Below are positions 17,176-26,040 of a stretch of 64,000 nt of DNA, in pieces. The stretch is from positions 1 to 64,000 of the forward strand of contig NZ_JYIT01000079.1 of the NCBI RefSeq assembly GCF_000956545.1, in the 5' to 3' direction. The DNA comes from Microbacterium azadirachtae. GTDB taxonomy: Bacteria > Actinomycetota > Actinomycetes > Actinomycetales > Microbacteriaceae. The number at the start of each line of letters is the position of its first letter. Within the stretch, counting starts at the first letter, position 1. A program made the translations under genes and the position numbers. Under the pieces are notes generated by a model. The model saw nothing but the letters and a program-made list of their open reading frames with translations, had not been told where the DNA came from and made no database searches.

Positions 17176-18120
17176 TCAGAGGGCCTGGATGCGCCAGGAG
17201 GCGACGTGCTCGCCGCGTGGGGGGAGCACCGTGAGTCCCGCGCCCGAGTTGTAGGCGTCGGGGGCGCACGTCATCGGCTCGACCGCGAGACCGATCCGGT
17301 GCGTCGCGGGATCCGCGGGCGTGTCGGCCGTGTGGATCTGCATCCACCGGCACGCCTCGTCCGCGTGCAGCGCGACCCCGCGGCCGTCGCGGGCACGCAC
17401 CTCGACGGAGGCGATCCCGTCCGTGGCCGCCAGCTCCGTGAACGCATGGTCGATGAAGGTCGCGCCGATCCGGCGAGCCGCGCGGAAGTCCCACTGCGGA
17501 TGCGCGTCGACGGGCTCGAGCGCGACCGGGCTCAACCGGTCGGGCGTGACCGTCAGGACGGCCGACGCGGGGAGGAGGAGAGTCCACCCGTCCACGGGAG
17601 GCGCCTCGTCCTCGGCGTCGCCCGCCACGAGATACGGGTGCGGCCCGGTGCCCCAGGGCGCTGGATCCGTTCCGGTGTTGCGCCCGGTCACCGTCTGGGT
17701 GAGCCCGTCCGCGCCCAGGCGGTACTCCACCACGACCTCGACGCGGAACGGATACCCGGCCTGCGGTTCGATGGTCGTGGCGAGCACCACGCGGTCCGGC
17801 TCCACCACGCGCGCGACGAACGCGCTCCACGCGACGAGGCCATGCAGCGCGTGCCCGCGCTCCGGTTCGGTCAGCGGCAGCCGATGCTCCGCCCCGCCGA
17901 AGGCGTAGCGCCCGTCGACGACCCGATTGGGCCAGGGCGCGAGCGTGGCCCCGCGGTAGTTCGGACGCACCTGGTCGGCCGCGAACGGCACCACGAGGTC
18001 CCGTCCTTCGAACCGCAGCGCGCGCAGCGTGGCGCCCACCGAGGCGATGTCGGCCTCATAGCCCTCCGCGGCGAGCGCGAACTGCCGCCCGGAGCGCGGC
18101 AGCGGTTCCTCGTCCGCCAT
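17176..18120 (-). CDS. aldose 1-epimerase family protein
   Basis: 314 residues from the ATG overlapping the araA stop (TGATG), which decides the start. Family landmarks are present: APWPNRVVDGRYAFGG near residues 57-72, the catalytic-histidine motif RGHALHGLVAW near 80-90, the substrate motif GTGPHPYLVAGD near 155-166, and a late EPMTCAPDAYNSG. The family interconverts alpha and beta anomers of aldoses. As the last gene of araD-araB-araA it probably speeds L-arabinose mutarotation before isomerisation. It is cytoplasmic, with no signal peptide. Confidence 0.9.
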   Translation of the reverse strand: MADEEPLPRSGRQFALAAEGYEADIASVGATLRALRFEGRDLVVPFAADQVRPNYRGATLAPWPNRVVDGRYAFGGAEHRLPLTEPERGHALHGLVAWSAFVARVVEPDRVVLATTIEPQAGYPFRVEVVVEYRLGADGLTQTVTGRNTGTDPAPWGTGPHPYLVAGDAEDEAPPVDGWTLLLPASAVLTVTPDRLSPVALEPVDAHPQWDFRAARRIGATFIDHAFTELAATDGIASVEVRARDGRGVALHADEACRWMQIHTADTPADPATHRIGLAVEPMTCAPDAYNSGAGLTVLPPRGEHVASWRIQAL

Positions 18121-19637
18121 CACAGTCCCTGCGCGAGGCGGTAGTACGCCTGGTTCCACCGCACCCGCTGCTGGAACTCCGGCAGGGTGGTGCTCTCGTC
18201 GATCACGAGCAGCTCCACCTCGGCCATCTCGGCGAAGTCTCGGAACGCCTCGATCCCGACGGCGGTCGACATCACCGTGTGGTGCGCGGCCCCGGCGGTC
18301 AGCCAGGCCGCCGCGGACGTCGTGAAGTCGGGCTGCGGCTTCCAGACGGCACGGCCGACCGGAAGGTTCGGCAGAGCCGCGCGCGGGGCGACGTTCTCGA
18401 CGACGTTGGCGGTCAGGCGGAATCGATCGCGCATGTCGCTCAGCGCGACGACGATCGCGGATCCCGGATCCGCCGTGAACACCAGCCGCACCGGGTCGTC
18501 CTTGCCGCCGATGCCCAGCGGATGGATCTCGAGCGTGGGCTTCTGCGTGGTCAGCGACGGCGAGACCTCGAGCATGTGCGCGCCCAGGATGAGCTCGTCA
18601 CCGGGCGTCAGGTCGTAGGTGTAGTCCTCCATGAGGCTCGCACCTCCGGGAAGGCCGGCGCCCATGACGTTCGCGATGCGCACGAGCACCGCCGTCTTCC
18701 AGTCGCCTTCGGCGCCGAAGCCGTAGCCCTCGGCCATGAGCCGCTGGACGGCGAGGCCCGGGAGCTGCTTCAGCGCGCCGAGATCCTCGAACGAGGTCGT
18801 GAACGCCGCGAACCCGCCCTCCTCGAGGAACGAGCGCAGCCCGAGCTCGATCGCCGCGCCGTCGCGCAGGGACGAATGCCGCTCCCCGCCCTTGCGCAGC
18901 TCGGGCACCACCGCGTATCGCTCCTCGTACTCCGCCACGAGCGCGTCGATGTCGGACTCCGCCGCCGCGGCGACCGCCTCGGCGAGCTCGTTGACGCCCC
19001 ACGTGTTGACCTGCACGCCGAAGCGCAGCTCGGCCTCCGTCTTGTCCCCCTCGGTCACGGCGACGTAGCGCATGTTGTCGCCGAAGCGCGCGAGCTTCAT
19101 CGAGCGGCTCGCGGCCAGGCCGGCCGCGGCCCGCTGCCAGATGCCCAGCTCCCGCTGCACGCGGGGGTCGGACGCGTGTCCGACGATCGTCTTGCGGGGC
19201 ACCCCGAGGCGCGTCTGGATGTAGCCGAACTCGCGGTCGCCGTGGGCGGCCTGGTTCAGGTTCATGAAGTCGAAGTCGATGTCGGCCCAGGGCAGCTCCA
19301 CGTTGGCCTGGGTGTGCAGGTGCGCGAGCGGCTTCTGCAGGGCGTCGAGGCCGGCGATCCACATCTTCGCCGGGCTGAACGTGTGCATCCAGGCGATCAG
19401 GCCGATCACCCGGTCGTCGGCGTTCGCCTCGAGGGCGGTGCGCCGGATCGCCGCGGAGTCGGTGAGCACCGGCTTCCACACGATGCGCACCGGCACGTCG
19501 CCGGCCTCGTCGAGGATCCGCGCGATCTGCTGCGACTGGTCTGCGACCTGCGCGAGCGTCTGCGGACCGTACAGGTGCTGGCTGCCCGTGAGGAACCAGA
19601 CCTCGTAGCCGTCGAGGGAGGTGGTCAGTGTCGGCAT
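18120..19637 (-). CDS. araA: L-arabinose isomerase
   Basis: 505 residues. [17 protein letters not shown] at the N-terminus is diagnostic for AraA. The metal and catalytic region is visible in [16 protein letters not shown] and EDYTYDL (glutamates), the metal-binding histidine in [11 protein letters not shown], and a C-terminal GAAHHTVMS. It converts L-arabinose to L-ribulose. AGAAAGG sits six bases before ATG 19637, which favours this start over the ATG one codon earlier. It follows araB after a 58-base gap containing a stem-loop and overlaps the downstream epimerase gene. Confidence 0.97.
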   Translation of the reverse strand: MPTLTTSLDGYEVWFLTGSQHLYGPQTLAQVADQSQQIARILDEAGDVPVRIVWKPVLTDSAAIRRTALEANADDRVIGLIAWMHTFSPAKMWIAGLDALQKPLAHLHTQANVELPWADIDFDFMNLNQAAHGDREFGYIQTRLGVPRKTIVGHASDPRVQRELGIWQRAAAGLAASRSMKLARFGDNMRYVAVTEGDKTEAELRFGVQVNTWGVNELAEAVAAAAESDIDALVAEYEERYAVVPELRKGGERHSSLRDGAAIELGLRSFLEEGGFAAFTTSFEDLGALKQLPGLAVQRLMAEGYGFGAEGDWKTAVLVRIANVMGAGLPGGASLMEDYTYDLTPGDELILGAHMLEVSPSLTTQKPTLEIHPLGIGGKDDPVRLVFTADPGSAIVVALSDMRDRFRLTANVVENVAPRAALPNLPVGRAVWKPQPDFTTSAAAWLTAGAAHHTVMSTAVGIEAFRDFAEMAEVELLVIDESTTLPEFQQRVRWNQAYYRLAQGL

Positions 19638-19655
19638 CATCGGCCTTTCTGTGTG

Positions 19656-19706
19656 CCGGTCGTCGAGCGAGGAGCGCAGCCGGGCGACGCGTCGCTCAAC
19701 GACCGG
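19656..19706 (-). other. stem-loop between araB and araA
   Basis: A 15-bp stem (19656-19670 with 19692-19706, one G-U-type mismatch, 21-base loop) covers the araB stop codon and the intercistronic gap. It belongs to the GTCGAGCGA/TCGCTCAACGAC type of hairpin, also seen in the terminator at 30780. Within an operon it may stabilise araA mRNA or reduce read-through. Confidence 0.65.
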
Positions 19707-21291
19707 AGGGAAGGGAGGCCACCGCGGCGGCCTCGATGGCGAGTCCCGCACGGTAGCGGTCGAGGTAGGCGGCGAAGCCGGCGGCGTCGGCGGGATCCGG
19801 GTCCGCGACGACGAGCGCGGCCGAGGCGAACACCCGCCGGTCGAGGTATGCACCGAGGTCGAGCTCCCCGGCGTGCGCGAGATAGGACGCGAGCACGGCG
19901 ATCCCCCACGCCCCGCCCTCGGAGGCCGCCTCACCGATCGCGACGGGGGCGCCCAGCGCCGCAGCGAGGAAGCGCTGCGCGACGCCGGCCGTGCGGAACA
20001 TGCCCCCGTGGGCGAACATGCGGTCGAGCCGCACGCCCTCGGCGGCGAGGGTCTGCATGCCCAGTGCGAGCGTCCCGAATACGCCGTAGAGCTGCGCGCG
20101 CATGACGTTCGCCAGGGTGAAGGCGCTGCCGGGGGTGCGCACCAGCAGGGGCCGCCCCTCCGTCAGCCCCGCGATCGGCTCCCCCGCGAGGTGGTTGTAG
20201 GCGAGCACTCCCCCGGCGTCGGCGTCGCCGTCGAGCGCCTCGCGGAAGAGCGCCTCGAAGGCGGTGTCGTCGCTCACCGGCGCCCCGGCCGCGGTGGCGA
20301 ACCGCGTGAACAGCCCCGCCCAGGCGGCGAGCTCGCTCGCGCCGTTGTTGCAGTGCACCATCGCGACCGCGTCGCCCGCCGGCGTCGTGACGAGGTCGAT
20401 CTCCTGGTGCACGCCGTCGAGCGGACGCTCGAGCACGACCATCGCGAAGATGCTCGTGCCGGCGCTCACGTTCCCCGTGCGCGGGGCGACGGCGTTGGTG
20501 GCGACCATCCCGGTGCCGGCGTCGCCCTCGGGCGGGCACAGCGGGATGCCGGGCGCGAGCGTTCCGGAGGGATCCAGCAGCAGCGCCCCGTCGGCGGTGA
20601 GCGCCCCCGCGTCCGCGCCCGCGGGCAGCACCGCCGGAAGCAGGTCCGTCAGGGGCGCGGGCAGCCGCCCGGCGGCGAGGGCGTCGTACGCGCGCGCCTT
20701 GGCGGCGTCGTAGGCTCCCGTCGCGGCGTCGATCGGGAACATCCCCGAGGCGTCGCCGACACCCAGGACCCGCCGCCCCGTGAGCCGCTCGTGCACGTAT
20801 CCGGCGAGGGTGTTCACGCTCGCGATGCGCGGCAGGTGGACCTCCCCGTCGACGACCGCCTGGTGCAGATGCGCGATCGACCAGCGCAGCGGGATGTTCA
20901 CCCCGAGCAGCTCGGTGAGCTCGGCGGCCGCGACGGCGGTGTTGGTGTTGCGCCAGGTGCGGAAGGGCACCAGCAGTTCGCCCGCGGCGTCGAACGCCAG
21001 GTATCCGTGCATCATGGCCGAGATCCCGAGGGCTCCGAACGTCGTCGGCCGCACGCCGTACCGGTCGTGCACGTCCGCGACCAGCGCGGCATAGGCCGCC
21101 TGGAGGCCGGCCCAGACCTCGTCCAGGCCGTAGGTCCACAGGCCGTCTTCGAGCCGGTTCTCCCAGGCGGCGGACCCGGAGGCGAGCACGACGGACGGAT
21201 CGGATCCGATCAGGCACGCCTTGATGCGGGTGGATCCGAGCTCGATCCCCAGGCTCGTCCGGCCGGAGAGGATGTCGTCGCGCGCGCTCAT
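19696..21291 (-). CDS. araB: L-ribulokinase-type FGGY carbohydrate kinase
   Basis: 531 residues. The N-terminal [17 protein letters not shown] is the FGGY phosphate-1 motif. [15 protein letters not shown] is the glycine-rich phosphate region, and [42 protein letters not shown] is the FGGY signature with the adenosine loop. It phosphorylates L-ribulose to L-ribulose 5-phosphate. This actinobacterial type is unlike E. coli AraB in sequence, but its place between araD and araA supports the assignment. Its start overlaps the araD stop by four bases. Confidence 0.92.
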   Translation of the reverse strand: MSARDDILSGRTSLGIELGSTRIKACLIGSDPSVVLASGSAAWENRLEDGLWTYGLDEVWAGLQAAYAALVADVHDRYGVRPTTFGALGISAMMHGYLAFDAAGELLVPFRTWRNTNTAVAAAELTELLGVNIPLRWSIAHLHQAVVDGEVHLPRIASVNTLAGYVHERLTGRRVLGVGDASGMFPIDAATGAYDAAKARAYDALAAGRLPAPLTDLLPAVLPAGADAGALTADGALLLDPSGTLAPGIPLCPPEGDAGTGMVATNAVAPRTGNVSAGTSIFAMVVLERPLDGVHQEIDLVTTPAGDAVAMVHCNNGASELAAWAGLFTRFATAAGAPVSDDTAFEALFREALDGDADAGGVLAYNHLAGEPIAGLTEGRPLLVRTPGSAFTLANVMRAQLYGVFGTLALGMQTLAAEGVRLDRMFAHGGMFRTAGVAQRFLAAALGAPVAIGEAASEGGAWGIAVLASYLAHAGELDLGAYLDRRVFASAALVVADPDPADAAGFAAYLDRYRAGLAIEAAAVASLPSGR

Positions 21292-22010
21292 CGGCGGGCG
21301 TCCGCGCTCTGGCCGTACACGTTCTGGTAGCGGTCGAAGAGGCGGTCGATCGCCTCCTGCGGGAGCGGGATGAGCGGCCCGGCCTCTCGCGCGTGGTGCA
21401 CGGTGCGCGCCACGTCCTCGACCATGACGGCGGCCTTGACCGCGTCCGCCGCATTCACGCCGATCGTGAACGGTCCGTGGTTCTGCATGAGCACCGCACG
21501 GCTGCGGTGCCCACGCAGAGTCTCGACGATCCCCCGGCCGATCGAGTCGTCGCCGATGATCGCGAACGGCCCGACGGGGATCGGACCGCCGAACTCGTCC
21601 GCCATGGCGGTGATGACGCAGGGGATCTCCTCACCGCGCGCCGCCCAGGCCACGGCGTACGTGGAATGCGTGTGCACCACCCCGCCGACCTCGGGCATGT
21701 GCCGGTAGACGTACGCGTGGGCGGCGGTGTCGCTGGACGGGGCGCGGTCGCTGCCGGCGGTGCCCGGCACCACCGCGCCGTCGAGATCGCAGAGGATCAT
21801 GTTCTCGGGCGCCAGGTCGTCGTAGCTCACGCCGGAGGGCTTGATGACGAAGAGGTCGCCGCTGCCGTCGTCGGAGAGGCGGACCCGGCCCGACACGTTG
21901 CCGCCGGTCCAGACCACGAGACCGTAGCGCACGAGCTCGGCGTGCAGCCGGGCGACGTCGGCGCGGACGGCGTCGATCGCCTGCTCGATCTCGGGGGCGG
22001 AACGGGTCAT
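21288..22010 (-). CDS. araD: L-ribulose-5-phosphate 4-epimerase
   Basis: 240 residues. Class II aldolase/AraD features are clear: GLVVWTGGNVSGRV (phosphate loop), FVIKPSGVSYDDL, APSSDTAAHAYVYR, the zinc ligands in VVHTHSTYAVAWA (HxH) and the third histidine in MQNHGPFTIG. It converts L-ribulose 5-phosphate to D-xylulose 5-phosphate, entering the pentose-phosphate pathway. ATG 22010 is chosen because GAGAGG lies six bases upstream; the frame remains open 29 codons further but without family similarity. First gene of the ara operon. Confidence 0.96.
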   Translation of the reverse strand: MTRSAPEIEQAIDAVRADVARLHAELVRYGLVVWTGGNVSGRVRLSDDGSGDLFVIKPSGVSYDDLAPENMILCDLDGAVVPGTAGSDRAPSSDTAAHAYVYRHMPEVGGVVHTHSTYAVAWAARGEEIPCVITAMADEFGGPIPVGPFAIIGDDSIGRGIVETLRGHRSRAVLMQNHGPFTIGVNAADAVKAAVMVEDVARTVHHAREAGPLIPLPQEAIDRLFDRYQNVYGQSADARR

Positions 22011-22051
22011 GCGGATCCTCTCGGTGGCGCCCGAGATGCTCCTGGGCGACT

Positions 22052-22076
22052 GTGACCGGTCACGGACAAGTGTGAC
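22052..22076. promoter_or_regulatory. LacI-family operator upstream of araD
   Basis: GTGACCGGTCAC (22052-22063) is a perfect 12-bp palindrome with the central CG of LacI-type operators, and a half-site TGTGAC follows at 22071-22076. It lies 42 bases before the araD start and just past the lacI-type gene. A one-mismatch copy, GTGACCGGTCTC, is found at 25955-25966 before the arabinoside importer. Confidence 0.75.
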
Positions 22077-22140
22077 ACCCGGGCACCGGGTCGTCAAGAC
22101 CTCGACGCCGCGGCGCTCAGGCGCTCAGCCGCTCAGCCGC

Positions 22141-23184
22141 TCAGGCGGAGGGTGCGACCACCGAGTCGCGGATCACCAGCACCGGCGCGATCGGATCGGC
22201 CGCGTGCCGATCGGCATCCGCCGCGGCGTCCGCACCAGTCCGACCGCCGGCACCGGATCCGCTGCGGGCGATGACGCGCGCCACGGCGCGTCGTGCGAGC
22301 TCCTCGAAGTCCTGGCGCACGGTGGTCAGCGGCGGCCAGGCGTACGCCGCCTCCGGCACGTCGTCGAAGCCGACGATGCTGATCCGCTGCGGCACCGAGA
22401 TCCCCGCCGCGCGCAGGCCCCCGAGGAGACCGAGCGCCATCTGGTCGTTGGCGGCGAACACCGCCGTCGCGCCCGACGCGATCACGTCCGCGGCGGCCTC
22501 GTGACCCGAGCGCGGGCTCCAGTCGCCGGCGAACACCGGCCCCTGCGGCAGCCCCCGCGCGGCGAGCTCCTCGGCGAAGCCCGCGGTGCGCGCCTCCGCC
22601 TCGAGCCAGTCGCGAGGGCCGGCGAGATGCGCGATCCGCTCGTGCCCGGCGTCGGCGAGCGTCGCCACGGCGAGGCGGGCGCCGGCCCGCTGGTCGACCG
22701 AGAAGTCCGCGCGCTCCGCCGCGTGCAGGATCACGGTCGGGATCCCGGTGCCGAGAGCGTCGAGCACGTCGAGCGTGCGGGCGTGCGGGGCGAACACGAT
22801 GAGGCCGTCCACGGCCTGACCCCGCAGGTGCTCGATCGCCGCGGTCACCGAGGCGCCGTCGCCGGAGTCGGCGAAGGCCGCCGTGAGCCAGTAGCCGGCC
22901 TCGCGCGCCGAGGCCTCGATCGCCGCCATGCTGCGCGAAGGGCCGTACTGCAGCGCATCCGAGGCGAGCACCCCGATCGTGCGGGTGCGGTGCGTGCCCA
23001 GCGCCCTGGCGGCGTTGTTCATGCGATAGCCGAGCTCCTCCATCGCCGCCACCACTCGGGCGTGCGTATCGGGCGCGACATCCGGATGGTCGTTGAGCAC
23101 GCGCGACACGGTCTGCCGGGAGACACCCGCGAGCGCGGCCACGTCCCGCACCCCGACGGCGCGCTGCGGCTTCGAGTCACTCAC
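22141..23184 (-). CDS. LacI family regulator of the ara operon
   Basis: 347 residues. The helix-turn-helix is VRDVAALAGVSRQTVSRVLNDHPDVAPDTHARVVAAMEELGY (about 12-53), with the hinge NNAARALGTHRTRTIGVLAS. The periplasmic-binding-like ligand domain follows, ending with VGFDDVPEAAYAWPPLTTVRQDFEELARRAV. An acidic, Asp/Ala-rich insertion near 310-335 is unusual. It probably represses araDBA in the absence of L-arabinose or a derivative, through GTGACCGGTCAC downstream. A GTG start is used, with TACACT seven bases before it. Confidence 0.9.
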   Translation of the reverse strand: MSDSKPQRAVGVRDVAALAGVSRQTVSRVLNDHPDVAPDTHARVVAAMEELGYRMNNAARALGTHRTRTIGVLASDALQYGPSRSMAAIEASAREAGYWLTAAFADSGDGASVTAAIEHLRGQAVDGLIVFAPHARTLDVLDALGTGIPTVILHAAERADFSVDQRAGARLAVATLADAGHERIAHLAGPRDWLEAEARTAGFAEELAARGLPQGPVFAGDWSPRSGHEAAADVIASGATAVFAANDQMALGLLGGLRAAGISVPQRISIVGFDDVPEAAYAWPPLTTVRQDFEELARRAVARVIARSGSGAGGRTGADAAADADRHAADPIAPVLVIRDSVVAPSA

Positions 23185-23231
23185 GCCTGCGAGTGTACGG
23201 GGCGCGGGCCCCTGCACTCCGGCAGGCCGGG

Positions 23232-24485
23232 TCAGCGGGCCAGGCCGAGCCGCTCGAGGGAGGCGTTGCGGAAGCGCCCGGACGGATCCATGCGGTCCGC
23301 GAGCGTGACGAAGTCGCCCCAGCGCGGCGTGCGCCGGCGGATCTCCGCGGGAGCGAGCGTCGCGAGCTTGCCCCAGTGCGGGCGTGCCGTGTCCGGCAGG
23401 GCCTCCTCGATCACCGGGAGCAGCGCCTCGACGGCCGGCTGATCCCGACGCCACGTGAAGTGCACGCCGACGGCCGGCTCCCCGTAGGACGAGCTCAGCC
23501 AGAGGTCGTCGGCCGCGACCGTGCGGATCTCGTTCACGAGCAGCAGCGGGGCGATCCGGTCGGCGAGGGCGCGGACCGCCTCGATCGCGCGCACCGCGTC
23601 GCGCCGCGGCACGAGGTACTCGCTCTGCAGCTCCTCCCCCGCCGACGGCGTGAACGCGAGCCGGAAGTGCGGCAGCCGCTCGTGCCACGGGCCGGCCTCG
23701 CCGAGCTGGGGCGTGCACGCCTCCGCCGAGACGCCGAGGATCGGATGCCTCGGCACCGTCGCCGCCGTGGCGCCGAGCCGCGCGAGCAGATCCCGGTCGG
23801 GACCCGGCTCGCCCACGCGGTTCTTCACCCACAGCTGGTCGGCACGGTCGCGGTCCGTCCATCGGCTGAAGATGCTGACGCTGGTGCCGAGCGCAGTGAC
23901 CCGATCGAACTCGGCGAGCACCGCGTCCCACGCAGGACCCTCGTGCACGGTCTGCGCCACGTCGTAGGCGGGTTCGACGTCGAGCTCGAGCTCCACGATC
24001 ACGCCGAGCGCTCCGAGGGAGACGATCGCTCCGGGGAAATCCGGGTCGCCGCGCCGCAGGACGCGCTCCCCCTCGGGCCCCGCGAGCGTGATCGCCCGCA
24101 CGGCCGTGGCGAGGGATCCGATGGCGTCGCCGGATCCGTGCGTGCCCGTCGACACCGCCCCCGCGACGGAGATGTGGGGCAGCGACGCGAGGTTCGCGAG
24201 GGCCAGACCGCGCCGCTGCAGCTCCGCCCCGAGCTCGCCGTACCGGAGGCCCGCCGAGACGCGCACCGCGCCGGGAGAGACCTGATCGATCACGACGGGC
24301 ATCTCCGCGAGGTCGATGAGGGTGCCGTCGGTGTCGGCGATGGCGCTGAAGCTGTGCCGGGATCCGAGCGGACGCAGGGGGCCCGGTGTCGCAAGCGCGC
24401 TCACCAGCTCGTCGCGGCTGCGCGGGCGGGCGACCGCCCGCGCGCTGTACGACACGTTGCCGGCCCAGTTCGTCCCGATGCTCAT
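23232..24485 (-). CDS. aldO: alditol oxidase (AldO-like flavoprotein)
   Basis: 417 residues. TNWAGNVSYSA at the start, LRPLGSRHSFSAIADTDG (H44 is the expected covalent FAD histidine), LPHISVAGAVSTGTHGSG and SLGALGVIVELELDVEPAY match the FAD domain of alditol oxidases. The substrate domain has GPWHERLPHFRLAFTPSAGEELQSEYLVPR, NEIRTVAADDLWLS and RPHWGKLATL, all typical of Streptomyces-type AldO. The enzyme oxidises xylitol, sorbitol or arabitol to the aldose with O2, making H2O2. ATG 24485 has TATGAT six bases upstream. Placement between two arabinose regulators suggests a pentitol substrate. Confidence 0.87.
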   Translation of the reverse strand: MSIGTNWAGNVSYSARAVARPRSRDELVSALATPGPLRPLGSRHSFSAIADTDGTLIDLAEMPVVIDQVSPGAVRVSAGLRYGELGAELQRRGLALANLASLPHISVAGAVSTGTHGSGDAIGSLATAVRAITLAGPEGERVLRRGDPDFPGAIVSLGALGVIVELELDVEPAYDVAQTVHEGPAWDAVLAEFDRVTALGTSVSIFSRWTDRDRADQLWVKNRVGEPGPDRDLLARLGATAATVPRHPILGVSAEACTPQLGEAGPWHERLPHFRLAFTPSAGEELQSEYLVPRRDAVRAIEAVRALADRIAPLLLVNEIRTVAADDLWLSSSYGEPAVGVHFTWRRDQPAVEALLPVIEEALPDTARPHWGKLATLAPAEIRRRTPRWGDFVTLADRMDPSGRFRNASLERLGLAR

Positions 24486-24527
24486 CGCCACATCATAGAG
24501 GCGCGACAGTGCCACCCGCCGCGGCTG

Positions 24528-24541
24528 TTACATCGATAGAA
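24528..24541. promoter_or_regulatory. LacI-type operator, autoregulatory candidate
   Basis: TTACATCGATAGAA lies between the alditol oxidase and the LacI gene starting at 24586. It shares TTACATCGAT with the reverse complement of the site at 25988-26001, before the importer that the same regulator probably controls. A -10 box TAGGCT (24574-24579) is 32 bases further on. Confidence 0.6.
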
Positions 24542-24585
24542 CGGCGTCGGCGCCCGAGCCGACGTCCCGGGCATAGGCTGATCGC

Positions 24586-25632
24586 ATGGCCGGAAGCACG
24601 CGCGCGACGATGCGCGACGTCGCGTCGCTGGCCGGGGTGTCGGCGAAGACCGTGTCGAACGTCGTCACGGGGTCCGTGTTCGTGCGGGACGACACCCGCG
24701 AACGCGTCGAAGAGGCGATGCGCAAGCTCGACTTCGTGCCCAACCTCAGTGCCCGGAGCCTGCGCAACGGCCGCTCCGGGGTCATCGCGCTCGCCCTCCC
24801 CTACCTGGCCACGTCGTTCTCCGCGGAGCTGCTCGACCACATCGTGCAGGCGGCCCGCTCCCGGGGGCTCGCGGTGCAGGTCGAGCAGACCGGATCCGAG
24901 CCGCGCCGCGAGCGCGAACTGCTCTCGCGCGCCCGCGCGCACCTCGTCGACGGGCTGATCCTGAATCCGATCCGGCTCGAGGACAGCGCGCTCACCGACG
25001 CCGACCGCCAGCTGCCGGTGGTGCTCATCGGCGAAGTCGAGCACCAGCTCGCCGATCATGTCGGGATCGACAGCGTCGCCGGGGCGGCCGAGCTGACCCG
25101 GCACGTGATCGCCCGCGGCGCCCGCCGGATCGCCGTCGTCGGCGGCGACGACCAGCACGCGATCGCGACCGCCACCAGCCGGCTCCGCCTGCAGGGGGTG
25201 CGCCAGGCACTCGCCGAGGCCGGCCTGCCCGCGGATCCGCGCCTGACCGCGAACCACGCCGACTGGACGATGAGCGGGGGCGCGGCCGCGATGACCGAGC
25301 TGCTCACCCGCGGCGTGCCCTTCGACGCCGTCCTCGCCTTCACCGACTCCCTCGCCGCCGGTGCCCTGCACGTGCTGCACGAGCGCGGCATCAGGGTGCC
25401 GGAGGACGTGCTCGTCACCGGCTTCGACGACGTGGAGCTCGCCCGCTTCACCGATCCCGCCCTGTCCACGGTGCAGATCGACCGGGCCGCCTTCGCCGCC
25501 GCCGCGGTCGACCTGCTCGCGGAGCGGATCGCCGATCCGACCGGCACCCCGCGCACGATCACGGTGCCGCACCGGCTCATCGTGCGCGACAGCACCGCCG
25601 CCGCCCCCCGAGGCTGGACGCCCGCGCGCTGA
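24586..25632 (+). CDS. LacI family regulator of the arabinoside importer operon
   Basis: 348 residues. The DNA-binding domain is MRDVASLAGVSAKTVSNVVTGSVFVRDDTRERVEEAMRKLDFVPN (about 7-51). The ligand domain runs to VTGFDDVELARFTDPALSTVQIDRAAFAAAAVDLL. SLRNGRSGVIALALPYLA is the hinge/first strand. It lies directly upstream of an ABC importer and GH51 gene on the same strand, so it is the likely regulator of arabinofuranoside use. Leaderless start: TAGGCT six bases before ATG. Confidence 0.9.
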   Translation: MAGSTRATMRDVASLAGVSAKTVSNVVTGSVFVRDDTRERVEEAMRKLDFVPNLSARSLRNGRSGVIALALPYLATSFSAELLDHIVQAARSRGLAVQVEQTGSEPRRERELLSRARAHLVDGLILNPIRLEDSALTDADRQLPVVLIGEVEHQLADHVGIDSVAGAAELTRHVIARGARRIAVVGGDDQHAIATATSRLRLQGVRQALAEAGLPADPRLTANHADWTMSGGAAAMTELLTRGVPFDAVLAFTDSLAAGALHVLHERGIRVPEDVLVTGFDDVELARFTDPALSTVQIDRAAFAAAAVDLLAERIADPTGTPRTITVPHRLIVRDSTAAAPRGWTPAR

Positions 25633-26040
25633 CGGCTCGGCGCGATGAGCGCGCGAGCGCCGCGTGCGGCACGATGCGCGGCCGCCGCTGCAGCGCGCGA
25701 ACGCCCCACCCGGGCACGCTGTGCCGCCGCCGCAGCGAGACCCCGGTCTTCCAAGATGGAAAACGCGCCCCCACCGGAGCTCCGGGCAGCGTTTTCCATC
25801 TCGCCGCCACGCGCGCCACGTCCCGAAGAGGGAGAACACACCGCGGACCGGCGCCCCGGCGACGTCATCCATCTCCCGGACGCGCGAACGCGCCACCCGG
25901 GCACAGTGCGCAGCCCCCCGCAGCGAGACGAACCCCGTCCTGTCACGCGGATCCGTGACCGGTCTCAGTTACCTCTTGCGCGGCATATTTCATCGATGTA
26001 ATGATGTCGGAGTTCCCCGATCGTCCACGAAGGAGTGACG
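25633..26040. other. 408-base intergenic region with repeats, a cruciform and promoter operators
   Basis: No gene is supported here. An imperfect direct repeat of about 46 bases occurs at 25695-25740 and 25882-25928 (shared GCGCGAACG, CCACCCGGGCAC, CAGCGAGA). Between them is a 13-bp perfect inverted repeat, AGATGGAAAACGC (25754-25766) with 25789-25801, whose loop holds the palindrome CCGGAGCTCCGG (25774-25785). The last 90 bases are the importer promoter. Confidence 0.7.
25955..26001 (+). promoter_or_regulatory. two operator sites before the arabinoside importer
   Basis: GTGACCGGTCTC (25955-25966) is one base from the araD operator. TTTCATCGATGTAA (25988-26001) is a near-palindrome centred on CG that matches the site before the LacI gene at 24586. 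TTGCGC near 25976 could be a -35 hexamer. Control by both LacI proteins is possible. Confidence 0.6.

Noticed and set aside
1-20000. Frequent GGATCC palindromes (about 18 counted in the first 10 kb and 19 in the second), suggesting a highly iterated palindrome.
   Set aside because: CGATCG is about equally common in the first 10 kb by hand count. A rough first-order Markov estimate using GA, AT and TC dinucleotides gives a similar number, so dinucleotide and codon bias explain it. A third-order Markov test on the whole genome would decide.
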